This document shows, one piece after another, positions 1-12,833 of a DNA stretch of 64,000 bases. How positions within the stretch are numbered: the first letter of the stretch is position 1; the number at the start of each line of letters is the position of its first letter. The notes beneath the pieces were generated by a model. The model ran no database searches. It was not told where the DNA came from and worked only from the letters and a program-made list of their open reading frames with translations. The stretch is taken from NCBI GenBank assembly GCA_947561715.1, contig OX387202.1, positions 12,847,001 through 12,911,000 on the forward strand. Reading direction: 5' to 3'. The DNA comes from Ascidia mentula. Lineage: Eukaryota; Chordata; Ascidiacea; Phlebobranchia; Ascidiidae. Made by a program: the position numbers and the translations under genes.

Positions 1-354
1 GCCTTGTGAAAGCGTTTCTAATCATGCGCTATCGACCGAGCTATTATACTGGACGAGGTTTGCCATCAAGTTATTGGTGTAATGTTATCCCGAAGCATTT
101 AAACTTATATAATGTGGTACAGCAGTGCAACGACAGTAATGTTTTTGAAAACCTCCCAAATCATGTCGCCAAATAAATGTAAATCATATTTAAAAGCAGT
201 ATGGAGCCGATAATATGAACTATGAGCAATTCGGTCTGACCAGTGCAGCTATAGGTCGACACAGTGGCCGTCTTTCAACAGCTCACGCAAAATATATAGC
301 AACAAAAAAATGATAAGAAAATTCTCACACTGAGAAGACAAAAAAAAATCAAAC

Positions 355-3300
355 CTTGAAAGATACACAGGCAGAATGTGCTCGCCAGTCTTTTTGCACA
401 TTATGATGCGACAGAGGGTGGCACAGGCTTCGGCTCGACCGGCGTCAGAAGATTCTGGAAATTCGGAAGTGTCGAACATGGGGTTCGAGACCATGTTGTC
501 ACTTGAGGGCGCCACGTTCAATAGACTTCCTGATGTGGAGTAGGGAATACTTGTGGAACGAGCACGACCCTCGACCCCTGTACAAGCATATAGTTATACA
601 GATGAGGAATTGACAATGCACTAATGTGCATGTGTATATGTGTAAGGCATTTGCCTCAATATATTTACATAGGAATAAAATGGAACAATTCAGTTTTTGA
701 GTCTTTTTCAATCTTCAAGTGAGTAAAGCAGTTGGTAAAGATTAGTATTTACGTTAGTGCATGACAACTATGCCCTAAAATGTTCAAAAGAACAATGGAA
801 AATGTAGCAAGAATCATTAAAAAACAAAAGAATATATGCCCCGAAAAATGCAACCTTACCTCCTTTGTCTTTGCCATAGAGAGGTTCGAATTTGCATCCA
901 GCAAGCGCAGCGTTAAAAATCCACTCGCCGAACAAGTGTAGCACGGAGTTGCATTGTGGTCTATTCGGAGCTGGATGGGGTCGCATGTCCAAAGAAGAAG
1001 TGGGAGCGGAGTGAGAGGATGCTGATGGAGGAGTGAGTGAGGATGTAGAGGAGCTTGGACTGGTGGTGGATGTTCCTGGAGAAGCTGGAGGACGTGACAT
1101 TGCAGCTGATGCAGCTCCCTGATTGCAAAAAAATTATTAAAAATTAAGTAAATTGTGGGACTGGTTCCTAAATCTATGCAATAAGCAAACTATGTTTAAA
1201 ATAAAACAGTCAAGGAATCCATACTTATGTATAGGACATAAATACAATACAAACATTCACAATTAAATAGAAATGTCCAACTATGAGATTCATTGAGATA
1301 GCCTACAAAAGTTATGAGAGTTTGATTGGGTTTTGAACAGCATAGCATATAGATATTAAACTAAAATTAGTTCAAGTCTACTCAATGAGAAGCATAATAG
1401 ATTTGGCATTTATATTAAAATCAATAGCATATGCGACTAATGAAAAAAAAATAAGTATGCAGACTAAAAACTGCACAAAAATGTTGTTCTTCATACATAA
1501 TGTCCTCCAACACACATACAGATTGCAAAGCATTAAATATGCACTAGTTGGTAACTATTTAAAAAAGCATGAAATTGTAAATGTAAAACAAGCAAATGTT
1601 TCTAATAATGGTTGTCATGTTCAGTGTAAAATATACTTGTAATCACCTTTTTTGCTTTCCCAGACTTTCTGGCATTTGTCGGCGTGATGGGGGTTGAAAT
1701 TTGGAGCATAACATTTGAATATGTCACTTCATATTTCTTTTGACTGCTTAAACCTGTATGAAATGCACTATACAATTATGTAATGCTACAAAAGATGTAA
1801 TTTAAACTGTGCACTTGTGCATAATTTATCAGGAAGAGCTAATCTGATATTCTACAGACATGAGTGTGGCATTGAAGTTGCATTAATGTATGTAGATCGG
1901 GATTAAAAACTGTCTGAAAGCATTATACCACACCTGTGATGCAAGCAACCAAGGTCACAAAGTCCTTATTGATTAAGTTGCATTCTACTACTATCCAAAA
2001 AATTCATATATTGGTTTGTTGCCATACCTAGGAATCCGTCCACTATAGACGATACCCCCTTCATAGCTTTGAGGAATATATAGGGCAGCATTCGGAGACT
2101 TGGGTCGAAAAGTCCTTCACCTTTGAGTGCAAGTTCGACAAACTTGCCACTCTTAGTGATGAAGTTTGTGTTGCTCAACTCAACCGGATCACTGCAAATA
2201 ACAAATTTACATAAGATTCTGTAATACATCAAGATACACAACATTGGAACAGGCTTTATTTCAATGAAAAAACCCTCTTTGCGCCACAAACATGATATTA
2301 TACTAAAGGACGGTGAACTGTGGCAAACATTTTATTTACGTATGTATATGTGTTTTCATACAAAGGTTTGCATTACATACCTTATCAGATGTAGAATTCT
2401 GTACCAAGACTGGGCAACTTCCTCGTTGTTCATTTCTTTAGGAATAAACTTCATATCTTCATCTGGAACTTTGTATGGAGGAAAGTTTGGTCCGTACATG
2501 AAGGTCAGCAATCTGTTGTATTAAGGATTTGCATATAAGTTGTAATAGTGGAGAAGGAATGGGGTAATATAGTACATGTTAAACATAATGCCATATTTTG
2601 CAAGAATTTTGTTACAGTATAACAGTGTGATTTAATAGAACAAAAACACCCCAGTACAGAGTAACTACAAAAAGGTGTGCAAAACAGGTTTGTGTATGTA
2701 TTAAGAGAGCATCCGATGCAAATCATGTACAAGTGCCCACACACTTATACACACAGGATATTCCTATTAACTTAATTGATTCTATGCACAAACCATCTGA
2801 GCACTTGATCAACATAAAGAGTTTCAAAAAATGGGGTTGTTGTGAAAAATACAAAGCAAACTGCCTAAATAAACTTACACATTTACTTCATTTTACCGCC
2901 TATAGCAGTGATGGTTATGTTAACAATAAAAACTACAAAAAGAAACTTCAGTATTTTCAGCACCTATTGGTAATATTGTAAGTACCTTGACGTCAAAGCT
3001 GAGGATATTCTGCTCCACCAATCCACCACTGGAGGGTGGTGTCTCCATTGTGACATGAGATCTCTTGCCGTCTTCCACAAAGAAGGTGTGGGGAAGCATC
3101 TCGCACATGCGAGCATCCAAACATCAAAAAAAGTTTGCATCAGTTGCTCACACATTTGCTCGGAGAAGCTGTCTGTGAAAATTATTGTAAATAGTCAAGA
3201 GATCAATTTTCATGTTGGTTGTCTTGTGGGTGAAAATCAAAGGGCCTATGTTGCCAATCAGTTCTGGTTGTTGAAAATGTGAAAATAGATCGTAACAGTA

Positions 3301-4837
3301 TTTCTATTGATAGACTGGAAATGTCAGTATTGAAATGATTGTAAAAAAATTTATTAGTTTTAACTTTGTAAGTTACCAGGTTTCAAAACACAATATTAGA
3401 AGTATTGATTTTAAAAAGGGAATGTAATGCAAGGGTTTGCAAATACTTTTTGGTGCGACCTGCCAAAAAATATTCCAATATTCCACTTGCCTAATGAGAG
3501 CAGTTTTACTGCCACTAGTTCTCCTTGCGGCAAACTCAATATTATGTAACAGTGCCATGACTATCGAATCATTGTGTGACAACATAATGCACCAAATGAT
3601 GGTAAGAAAAAGAAATAGACTCTTGATAATGGCTAACCTGCCTGTGTGATCTAAAACCACAAACACACACATAACAAAATAATACATACTTGGTTGAGAT
3701 GGTGGAGACAAGATGGTATCACACACTTTCAATACAAACTTCAGCACTGACTCCCAAGTAGCTCTGTCGAACACTTTAGCCTCGTGGGATAATGATTGGA
3801 CACTCTTTAAAACCGTTTGACACAAAGAAAGTTGGTTTGCAGTTGTACCATCAGACCTAAGTAACAAGATAATGTTAAATCAATCTCTTAAAATCTCCAA
3901 TTTTGATTGTCAACAATTGCAATAAGCTTGTTACAAGAGCCGGACAATGACGTAATAATAGTAGAAAATGTTAGGAAAAGTCATATAACCAAATTGAAAT
4001 TGTCAAAAAAAACAACACACCTTGGGGTAAACAAATTTTCTAAGTGACAAATCATCTTCTGGACGTAAGGCAGTGGTTCTCGTAAAATCGGTGCAGGAAT
4101 GTTTGGTTTTGGAACTGTGACCACTGTAAGCCAGTCCAAGTACAAGTGAACGCTGGCTTTTAGCGTTTCATATTCCAGTAAAGTTAGGCTGAGGCCAAAG
4201 CACACCACTTCCATTGTCCATTTAACCTAAAAATATTGTACAATGTTAGCCAATTTTGCAAAGGACAACATGAATGTAAAGCATGGATCATATGTATTTA
4301 ACTTTTTAAATAAATTGTTGAAAAATTCATGGTTACTTACGAAGTCGTCGTCAACTTGCCTTGAATGGTTTTTGCAGATTTAAGTTATGATATTGTTTTG
4401 GTGGTGATAAATCATTACTATTTCTATAGCATTTAAAAGAGCTCATAGTCATAAGATCACATTACCTGTGTGTCTGTTTGAAGTGCAGGTACTTGTAGGG
4501 ACATGGAATGACCTAATGAATAAACAAAATATGCAATGTTTGTTTGTTTAAACCCTGCAGTTATACAAAGGCATTTGTGTGATGCTGAATACCATGTTTT
4601 TCGATACATTTACACGCCTTCCTCATGTCATTTTTACGTGCTTTCAGTTACTAAAAACACGTGAATATATCCTACAAAACCGCCGTTGGGTTGAGTACCT
4701 GCTGCAGACGAGGGAAGGCTGAGCACAACAGATTTTGCAACCTCTTTTCCCACAAGTGATGGATAGGTATGCAGCACACTGCGACATTTTTCAATGTCAA
4801 CCACCTCTTTCTCGATAGAGGGCCACTCTGCATACAT
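355..4837 (-). CDS. RALGAPB: Ral GTPase-activating protein subunit beta, N-terminal part (exons 1-10; continues off the left edge)
   Basis: Non-catalytic beta subunit of the RalGAP complex, which with an alpha subunit inactivates RalA/RalB; tuberin-like GAP family. Exons on the minus strand: 4837-4699, 4512-4466, 4226-4021, 3856-3690, 3172-2986, 2512-2381, 2191-2028, 1753-1647, 1118-860 and 529-355. All have AG/GT borders and phases that join. The start is the ATG at 4837, giving [12 protein letters not shown], close to the vertebrate MYSEW start. Diagnostic stretches are [50 protein letters not shown] and [12 protein letters not shown], all recalled from the vertebrate protein in the same order. 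Exons 8 and 9 encode a Ser/Thr/Pro-rich linker (about 890-1118 is low complexity). The C-terminal Rap/Ran-GAP-like domain is not in the window, and I could not place the next exon in bases 1-354. It is transcribed away from the receptor gene, with about 3.6 kb between the starts. Confidence 0.93.
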
Positions 4838-7800
4838 TTTTCACCTTCAAATCAAAACTTATTGTACATTTAAAGCGTTTACACGACCAACATTAATTTC
4901 GGAAAACTCTGCTGCAGCTACACCAAAACAAATACGTGGCCAATCAAGCGTGAAATATATCCGTCAATCAAATTTTATTTCTGTGTTTGGTCAAAATCAT
5001 ATGCTTAGGTTCAAATACTGTACTGTAAACCTAACTATGCTGTGCATTCTTTTCTACCTCATTTGAATTCATTTTCGTATTTATTCGGTTTAAATTTATC
5101 AAAATGTTTAATTTTTTTAAATCCGTTTTCCAAGAAAAGTTGTCGAGGCATAGTAGTACCAACCCATCGCAAAACTATGGGCAAAGCTATTCCAGTGTTT
5201 TGTGTCCAATGTTACGTCGGTCAAATCATTTATTGTAATGCAATTTAAGAACAAAAACTGTAAATTCCAGATCGATTTGTAGGTTTTTTGACCAACAGCT
5301 TGTCGAACAACTATTTTATTGTTGTGGCTTTGGTGGACTCAGCGGTAGGTCCGGTGTTTTTGTTTGTCAACAAAGGTTTGAGGGTAGCTGGGATTGTCCA
5401 GCTAAGGTATTTTTATGAAGACATATTTTTATTAGCAATCTAGCGTGCTTTTGGTCAGCAGTTCTATAGATCTACCGCAAGTTTAATTTAACGGCAGACA
5501 GCTAATCATTTCACTTTGAGGAATTTAATTAAAAAAAATTTACTCAAGACGGACACCTATAAAGAATAATACCGTACAGGGGTACCGGAGACGGTTGGGA
5601 CCAACGAAATATACTCGCGTCAGCGTTTTTCAATTGAAGTATAAGGGATGTATAGTTCGTACGTGGAAAAGCCACTGACGAGTTTCAGGTCAAATTTCAC
5701 TTCCAGCTGTGTGCATTATGGCGCTCTGCAGTTGCAGTTAAGCTTGCTGTCATCGATAGCACAACCAAAGCAAGGTAGAAAACCAGTGGAAAGCCCAATG
5801 AATACATGCTTAGCATCGATTGCTCTGCAGTGCCTTAAAAGTGATGTTCATTTTAGTGTTCTGGCCTTTCTAGAATGGTATTAATTATTAATACAGAAGC
5901 GTGATGCCACGAAACTTCCATTAATAATAATGCCTCTGCAGTTTGTGGTGATATATATGTTTTGTCGGTCGTTCCGTTAGTTCTGAGACAGCACTTTCAG
6001 TCGTTCGACGAGCCTGGCTATATATCAGACTGAAATTTGAAAAGATATTACGAAGAGTCAAACGTAATAAAAACACAGCCTTAAGGGGTTAAATCATCTG
6101 CTACTATATTTCTAGAATATTTAAAATGTAAACTCAATATGTATACAAAGAACACCTGTTTTTTATCGTATATTCCGTAAAAAGGTTTTCGTATATTCCT
6201 TTAGAAAGCTCGTATTTATGTGTCAGAATAACAATCTAATGACGAGGGGTCATAATGCGGGATGTGACGTTCATTGCAGCAGGAAGGCAGACAAGAGTCT
6301 ATAGACTGTATGCACATTAAGACGACACCCAAGTTTATCCAGTCTGCTATCTTGACAGTTGCACCAGTTTGCCCGGCGAGCACATGTCTTGTTCATGTAA
6401 TAACAGTCACAAAAGCAGACACGGGCATTTGGAAGTTCGGATTTAATCTACAGCTTTACAGTGTATACACAAGATTTTGGATTGAGCATTGTTCCTTACA
6501 ACAACAATGGCCTGTAGCATTGCGCAATGGACGCAATTTTGTTACCAATTTTTGTAATAGATATTTTTGTAAGTTTCAAAAGAAACTTTATTGCGACAGC
6601 CCAACTGTTAACAATAGGAAACTGCAATAATTTTACGATCCATCGTCAATTCTATACAAATCTAATCGCTTTGTTTACAAGGAAATATTTCAGAATGCAT
6701 ATATTTACACGTTTAATCGAATTCGCAAAGGTTTTCTCCACTGTTGTCCCATTTTGAACGCATTAGTTTTGAAAGCATCTCTGCATTCTGCAGCCAGGAA
6801 TGATGCAAACAACGCAATCTTTGCTCATTTTAAACGAGGTCGTCCAACCCAACCTAACGTTCGAATGCTACCCGCAGTGGGAAGCGGAATCGAACAGCAT
6901 TTATCCATTGCCAGAACCCTGCCAGTCAGGATTAAGGGTAAGTATATGAGATGCAAATGCAAAACAATACGTTGGAAACAGGTAACTGAGTTGCGGAAAT
7001 GCGTCAATACATTGTATAGGCGAGCAACAACAACAAGGAGCGGACTGGTGCGCTTATACGTGGAACCCGATAGTAGTACTGTAACGATTGCGGTCTGCTT
7101 TAAAAGAAATAAGACGGGCAAAACTCTTGATCTTAAAGGAAAGGTGTAAATGAATTGTTTCGGCAAGATGTCCGTTTTATTTCGTTGTAAATTTTTCGGG
7201 AACTAACGATTCCATTTGTCGAAACGTCTCGATTTTTTAGATCCGGGCTTCGCGGGGTTGTTTTTGCAAATAGAAGGTATTTAAGATTTTGTGGTACGAT
7301 CTCTTTTAAGAGATAAAACATGATTTCTATAGTCTGTATTTGTTTTTTTACAATGTAACGCATGCACGCTCACAACACTCAATGACTTTAACTACACAGT
7401 TATAACATCATAATCAAGGCATTCTTTAAAAATAGGGTGCAAAATACTTTTTCAAGCTCACACGGCGTAAAAAAAGAAAAAATCGGTTGAGAACCCCTAT
7501 TTAGATCAACAGATCTACCCTTTCTGCAATATTAGCAAATGCCGCAACGATTTCTTTTGATGTTGCTTCGTTTTGTGCAGTAAAGTAATTTCAAATGTCA
7601 AAATTCCCGCCTATTTTACGCCTCTGGCGCCACAATCGAATTTTGTGGTATACGACCCATCGTATATTGACCAGCATCTGATTATGCGCCAGCATAAGCA
7701 TATCGATTTTCCAAGCCGCTGACATGCAACAAAAACCATGATCCCTGGTTTAAAAATCATGTGACGCGAATTGACGAGTGGAATCCCGTGACAGCGCAAT

Positions 7801-8455
7801 CGTCCTATGGTCAGCACTGATCTTGCAAATTTTTCTTCCATAATATACGGTAACACAACAATTTCTTCCAGTTCTTAATTAGGTGTAGATTTCATGACAG
7901 AAAATGTTTTGTACGCTAAAATACATTTCAAAGTATTAAATCGTTTGCAAATGATTTGGCACTTGATTTTGATGAATCTGAAAAAGACAACGCATGGCAT
8001 TTAATTTCAGCTGTTAAAGAGCATTATGCATTATGCATGCACGCATTGGTTCAGACGATTTACCACAGCTTCCGACATATTGACACTCTTAATGAGATTA
8101 ATTACTCGTAACAAGAAAAAGGCCAAGACAAAATAAATGTTTGTACAGCAGTGCTGATTGCTACAGGATACACGATTTTTGTTGTTGTATTGTATTGCCG
8201 CTGTAGTCACATTGAACTACATTGCATTTCACAGTTCACTTGCGTATAATACACGTTGTATTTGTTAATTAGCAATAACAAAGTGACTTCTATTTAAAAC
8301 TAAGTACTGTCTAATATTTGTGATGGTCTACGGCAACTGTGGAGAAGATTTATGACGTCATAATAACAACAGTTCAATACGAAACAAACTGTTAACCGAA
8401 ATGGTGGAACTGGGTAAAGCTATAAACAATAAAAAGTAATTCACAATGGCTTCGG
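4838..8455. other. Intergenic region between two divergent genes, no gene recognised
   Basis: About 3.6 kb between the RALGAPB start and the receptor start. Both promoters should lie here. An open frame of 131 codons at 6754-7149 (+) has no recognisable domain and is overlapped by an equally long frame on the other strand, so I do not call it. No clear repeat family, RNA gene or CpG-rich promoter block was seen. Confidence 0.5.
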
Positions 8456-11400
8456 TTGCACTGGCGCTTGCATTTGCATCATCAGTGTAAGCAAGCAGTC
8501 ATGCATAGCACAAAGCCTGACAAGACATTTCAATTACAGGAAGCACTACTCGATCTGGGTCTCATATTTGACAGCCTACAGCTGACAAGGGTGATCATCA
8601 CGTGGATCTGCTTTCTCCTGTCATGCGTGGGCAACTTTGCGGTGCTCGCGTGCGTCACCATGTGGCGCGATACAGCTCACATGACTTACTGCCAGTTGAT
8701 CATCACAAACATAAGCATCGCCAATCTCTGCTTCACATTTTTCGTATTGCCTATGGGTAAGTACTGGCATCTAAAACTGTTGATAGTATAGTTAAAGTCG
8801 CGGGAAAACTTCTATCAACGAGACTGGCGTCAAACAGAATAAAAAAATCATATTTTACTTGCGTATAGGTATAAGGCCATTGCTGTACACAATTCACTAA
8901 AATCTGTCATTTCAAAATTTATTTTTTGGCATCTGCACAAATCGTTCGCAGAAATTAAATAAAATCTTGTTTTTCCCATTTTCAGACGGAGTTTGGAACG
9001 TCACTATGATGTGGTATGGCGGTGAACTTGCCTGTCGAGTTTTGAACATGTGCAAACAGTTTTCCATGTACATTTCATCCGTTGTGGTTTTGGTTAGTTC
9101 ATGTTATCATCTGCATGTAAAAAAGAATTGCTGAATTTAATATTGGTGAACGCAATTTTTCCCAATAGTTATAGAATATAACTAATTTTGCATAAAATGG
9201 CTTACAATTCTCTAATCACCGGATTATTTACGAATCGCGTGGGCATCGCGTTAATTAAGTTTTACTTTGTTAGAAAAGACTTCCGTGTTGTCTGTGGTAA
9301 GAGCACCTATATGTTTGTGTATTATTACCCTATGATTGCGGTGGTAAGATCACCTATACGTAAATGTGGAGGTCGCCTGGCAGGTTCGCTTCAGTGTACT
9401 TTGACCACAACCCGCTACGTTTCCGTAGTTCTGTATGTAGAGCAGTGGGTCTGGTTAGTCTTTGGTCGCGAGTTCAAACCTCACCGGGAGCATTTTCATG
9501 CTTGTAGGGAAATGGTTTTGTTCTAGCTTGGCTGTGATGCCAAGCACAAACCATTGATGTAAAGGTGTTTTTCTGATAATTTTCACACGTGTCTATATGA
9601 CCAAAATTAAAAACCACTTGACAAGACCAAGAAATAAGCACACCAGTCGATAAAAAACCTTTATTAAAACATTTTGTTGGTTTTGTCGAGATTGTCGGGT
9701 TTTTAAAACATTTAATTGACGCATTCTATCAAGTTAAATAACAAAGAATCAACCAAAAGTAATATAAAACCAAACACACATTTCTATTTACTATTTATTT
9801 TTTTCTATTTAAGCCCAAATTTCAGAAATTAACACGAAATTGGACCCTGATTACAACTAAAAAAATGTCAACACTTTTTATGCGGTTATAGAATTGTAGT
9901 TTCCAGGAAAGAGAGCAACGTGTCATCTTTGCAGGTGATGACAGTTGACAAAGTAGTTTGTCTGCTCCTAACCAACTCGGCCAACGGCACGAAACCGTTC
10001 ATGAAACGAGTGATGGCCGCAGCTTGGATCTACAGTTTTCTCAACTCTGTCCCTGCTGTAAGTAGCAGCGGCTGTTGATTTAGTCGGGTTATCGATTTTT
10101 GGTGTTCTTTCGTTAAAAGTATATGGATATGAGTGTGTGCATGATTCAGTTTAATATAAAGTTTCTTTAATTTGAAAAAAAAATAATTAAAATAGCTTTA
10201 AACTCTCCCAAAATACTGAAAATACGAAGAAATAATTGGATGCATAAAACTTGGGGTCAAGTAATTTGAACAGGAATTAAATTTGAGCAAATTCGCGGAG
10301 AACATGGTGCATCATATCCTTGACTATGGAAAAGAGTCGCCACAGCGTACTAATTTCTAACCTTCGTGTTATAGTTAGCACTGTATATGAAAATACAAAT
10401 GTACCAAGCAAAAACGGCATTGCCTCACTTTCTTTTACAGAGCTTCATCTTCTCAGTGGAGAAGATCACAGTGTACAACGAAAATTGTCCGAACATTAAC
10501 ATCCCACAATGCACTGACAACTGCCTGCTTGACGACAAGGCCAAGACCTGCTACTTCCTCTACACTATGGCCATGTCATTTTTTATTCCTGTTTTCATCA
10601 TTATTGCTTGCTACGGTCTCATTACCTTGGCCCTCGCGCGCATGAAGAAAAATGCCAAAGGTACAAGAAAAACATATATGTACAAAATAGCCATAATAAT
10701 AAATGAGTGCAAAAGGTAGCCAAGTGCCATAGTCACCAGCTGCACTGATGAGACCTTGCAGGTCGAAACAGTGTGTACACTTGTGTGCAGCTCTCGCACA
10801 AGAAGAACGTTTTGAAATTTATATATGTGTGTTTTAGATGTTTATAGCCTATACGCCTGTAGGGAATCTACATCACCTTTTGTGTAACGTGCTATAAACA
10901 GACAGCCCAACTTGTGCACTTATTGCAGAATCACACCAATGGAAACGTAGCAGTCTGACACGGAAAAAAATTCAGCAAGTCCGAAGGTCTTGGCAGATCG
11001 TCACAGGACTATTGACGGCGTCCTTTTTCATCAGTTGGGGCCCGTACTATCTAACTGGAATGATTTACTACTTCAACGAAAATGTGATGAGCCCAACGGT
11101 AAAAACCTATTTGCTTGTTTTGTTTTTATAGACTTGAACTTTAGTGTTACTACAGCGATTGTCAGGTATAACGTTGTGTACAGTAACATCGAATAGCTGC
11201 TCGTTTTGGAATTCTGAAGTTTAAAATCACTCATGATATTTTGTGTTAACATTAAGGCTATTTAGGTATGCCAAGACAACCCATTACCAATGGTGTGCCA
11301 ACACAAATTAAATTAGGATTTGACCGAATCCAAATACCAGTAGCCATTATTCAGTCGAATCAATAAATTTACGTAATAGTGGTACGCAGAGTTTGAATTT

Positions 11401-12133
11401 CCACTGTACCGACATAATTATACCCTATACTGTCCTTATTTTGCTCTTAATTCGCTGTTTGCGCTAACGTACAATCCCTTTTCGTGCAAAATTTCAAAAA
11501 AACATCGCGCGATTTCAAGCACCCTTGTTTACGGAAAATGTATAGGATTCGCGGTCAATATTTGGAATCAGTGTCCATATTTGGAAAAATTACATATACC
11601 TACTGATAGGTCGGATTTTCAGATTCGGGGTATAACCTTATCGACATATTCGTGCTCTACATACTATACCGTATACGGATTCAAATCCCGGCGCACTTTT
11701 CTGGTCACTAATGCTTAATTGCTTGTGTGCAGACGAGGACGGTGTTGTACACGTCTATGTATTTTTACCCGTGCATTCAACCGTTCGTCACACTGGTACA
11801 GATGAAAGACGTTCGCACCACCATGCGGACAAACACGATTCAACGAGTCACGTCTATATTCAGGTACAGTCACAGTCTATTTTGCATGGTTTTGGGTGGT
11901 TGTAGAGCACACCGCATGTATTTAAATTTTGGTCAACCGAAAACATATATGCGATGCACTGTCGAATATCATTGACAAATTTGTCACCGAAGAACAGCGA
12001 TCTGGTTTTATATTTTACAGTTGATTTTTTGTATTTCAATTTGCTGCATATTTCATAAACTTTATATTTACACAGTCACGACAAACCAGCGAGCCCCCGG
12101 CATAGACCAAACGACGAAATTGAACTGTTTTAA
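8456..12133 (+). CDS. GnRH-receptor-like class A GPCR, 7 exons, about 369 residues
   Basis: Plasma-membrane peptide receptor of the GnRH/corazonin/vasopressin branch. Exons 8456-8756, 8986-9092, 9935-10057, 10441-10660, 10929-11098, 11733-11863 and 12076-12133; lengths sum to 370 codons including TAA. TM1 has the GN pair; TM2 reads NISIANLCFTFFVLPMDG, with Asn at the usual Asp position as in mammalian GnRH receptors. Then come DGVWNVTMMWYGGELAC, nearly the GnRH-receptor DGMWNITVQWYAGELLC, and FSMY in TM3. TM6 has FFISWGPYYLTG. Two switch motifs are altered: DRY is DKV, and the (N)PxxDPxxY box of TM7 is YPCIQPFVT. The intracellular tail is short. The start may be 8456 or the in-frame ATG at 8501-8503. 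Ciona is known to have several GnRH receptors, one reported as an orphan; which one this is cannot be told here. Closest alternative: a related neuropeptide receptor. Confidence 0.88.
9270..9570 (+). repeat. Composite tRNA-like SINE copy in receptor intron 2
   Basis: Holds an imperfect tRNA-like head at about 9425-9490, with an A-box-like stretch and the B-box-like GAGTTCAAACCTC. A second box-like block (GGAGGTCGCCTGGCAGGTTCG, split here by one letter for length: GGAGGTCGCCTGGCAG then GTTCG) lies upstream at about 9368. A tail with a GCTTGG...CCAAGC palindrome follows. The same three parts recur in the 12.83-13.19 kb copy. Ciona is known to carry a composite SINE; the family name Cics-1 is my recollection, not a search result. 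Ends are approximate. Confidence 0.6.
10738..10792 (+). ncRNA. Hammerhead-ribozyme-like sequence in a receptor intron
   Basis: Contains the whole hammerhead core in order. Stem I 5' strand AGCTGCA (10738-10744), CTGATGA (10745-10751), stem II GACCT/AGGTC with loop TGC (10752-10764), GAAA (10765-10768), a stem III hairpin CAGTG/CAC(T)TG (10769-10783), U16.1 at 10784, then stem I 3' strand TGCAGCT (10786-10792) pairing seven of seven with the 5' strand. The base at the cleavage position (10785) is G, whereas active hammerheads need A, C or U, so this copy is predicted inactive or very weak. A second, more decayed relative lies at 22857-22910 (-). Hammerheads are known to travel in Penelope-like and other retroelements. 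Confidence 0.65.
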
Positions 12134-12763
12134 TGACCTTCCTTTTCCGCTACATAGCGGCATACGCAACTGTTGCAAGACTACCACCAAGCGGCAGATC
12201 TTATGGCAAGACACAAACCATTGGTGGGTGAGCGATTGTGGCATCAGCCAAAGCGCCAGAGGCCAGACACATACACCAACTTATCCACATTCTATAGCGA
12301 AGGGTATGTTTGGTTTGAAATCCCTGTTGGAAACAGCAATCAACTGAACGCGAAGCAGAAAAGATACTTGGGATTTGATCGCAAGAAAACTGAATTTGGT
12401 TTTCCCGTGCGCTGCCATTACATATCAATTTATTTTCCACTTTAAGAGTAAGCTTACATACGTGTGCCGATGTTGTTGCGTTTACCGTCAAAGGCGGTTT
12501 CAAAGCTACTTGATCGCCTTTAGAATCGGTTAAAATCGAAATACGTAACCCCCATTGTAAAAGTTTTCAATGTGTATATTCGTCAAACATTTTATGGGTA
12601 TCGATTGTATGCTGTGTGACTATGAATGACAGGAAAGGGAAGCAGTAAAATTACAGTTTATTTAGAGTTTCCTTCAAAAATATACTTGTTTCTGAAACGT
12701 AAATTAACTGACTGCATAATCAAATGTTGTTTGAAACCTTTATCCATTAATAATACAGAAGTA

Positions 12764-12832
12764 TTTCATGCAACCGCGCGCTTGGCACGATCGCCCTAGT
12801 GCGCGGGCGATCACAGCTATCGGTTGCATGAA
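12764..12832. repeat. GC-rich nested inverted repeat / hairpin
   Basis: TTTCATGCAACCG at the left pairs with CGGTTGCATGAAA at the right, and inside it GATCGCCC pairs with GGGCGATC around an 8-nt loop (TAGTGCGC). It directly abuts the SINE that starts at about 12834 and may be its 5' part or a foldback target. Nothing similar in folding was seen at the other SINE copies. Confidence 0.6.
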
Positions 12833-12833
12833 A

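Noticed and set aside
2264-2524. 86-codon plus-strand frame
   Set aside because: Antisense to RALGAPB exon 6, which matches the known protein.
6754-7149. 131-codon open frame (+) upstream of the receptor gene
   Set aside because: No recognisable domain, an overlapping frame of similar length on the other strand, and no splice or start context that supports it.
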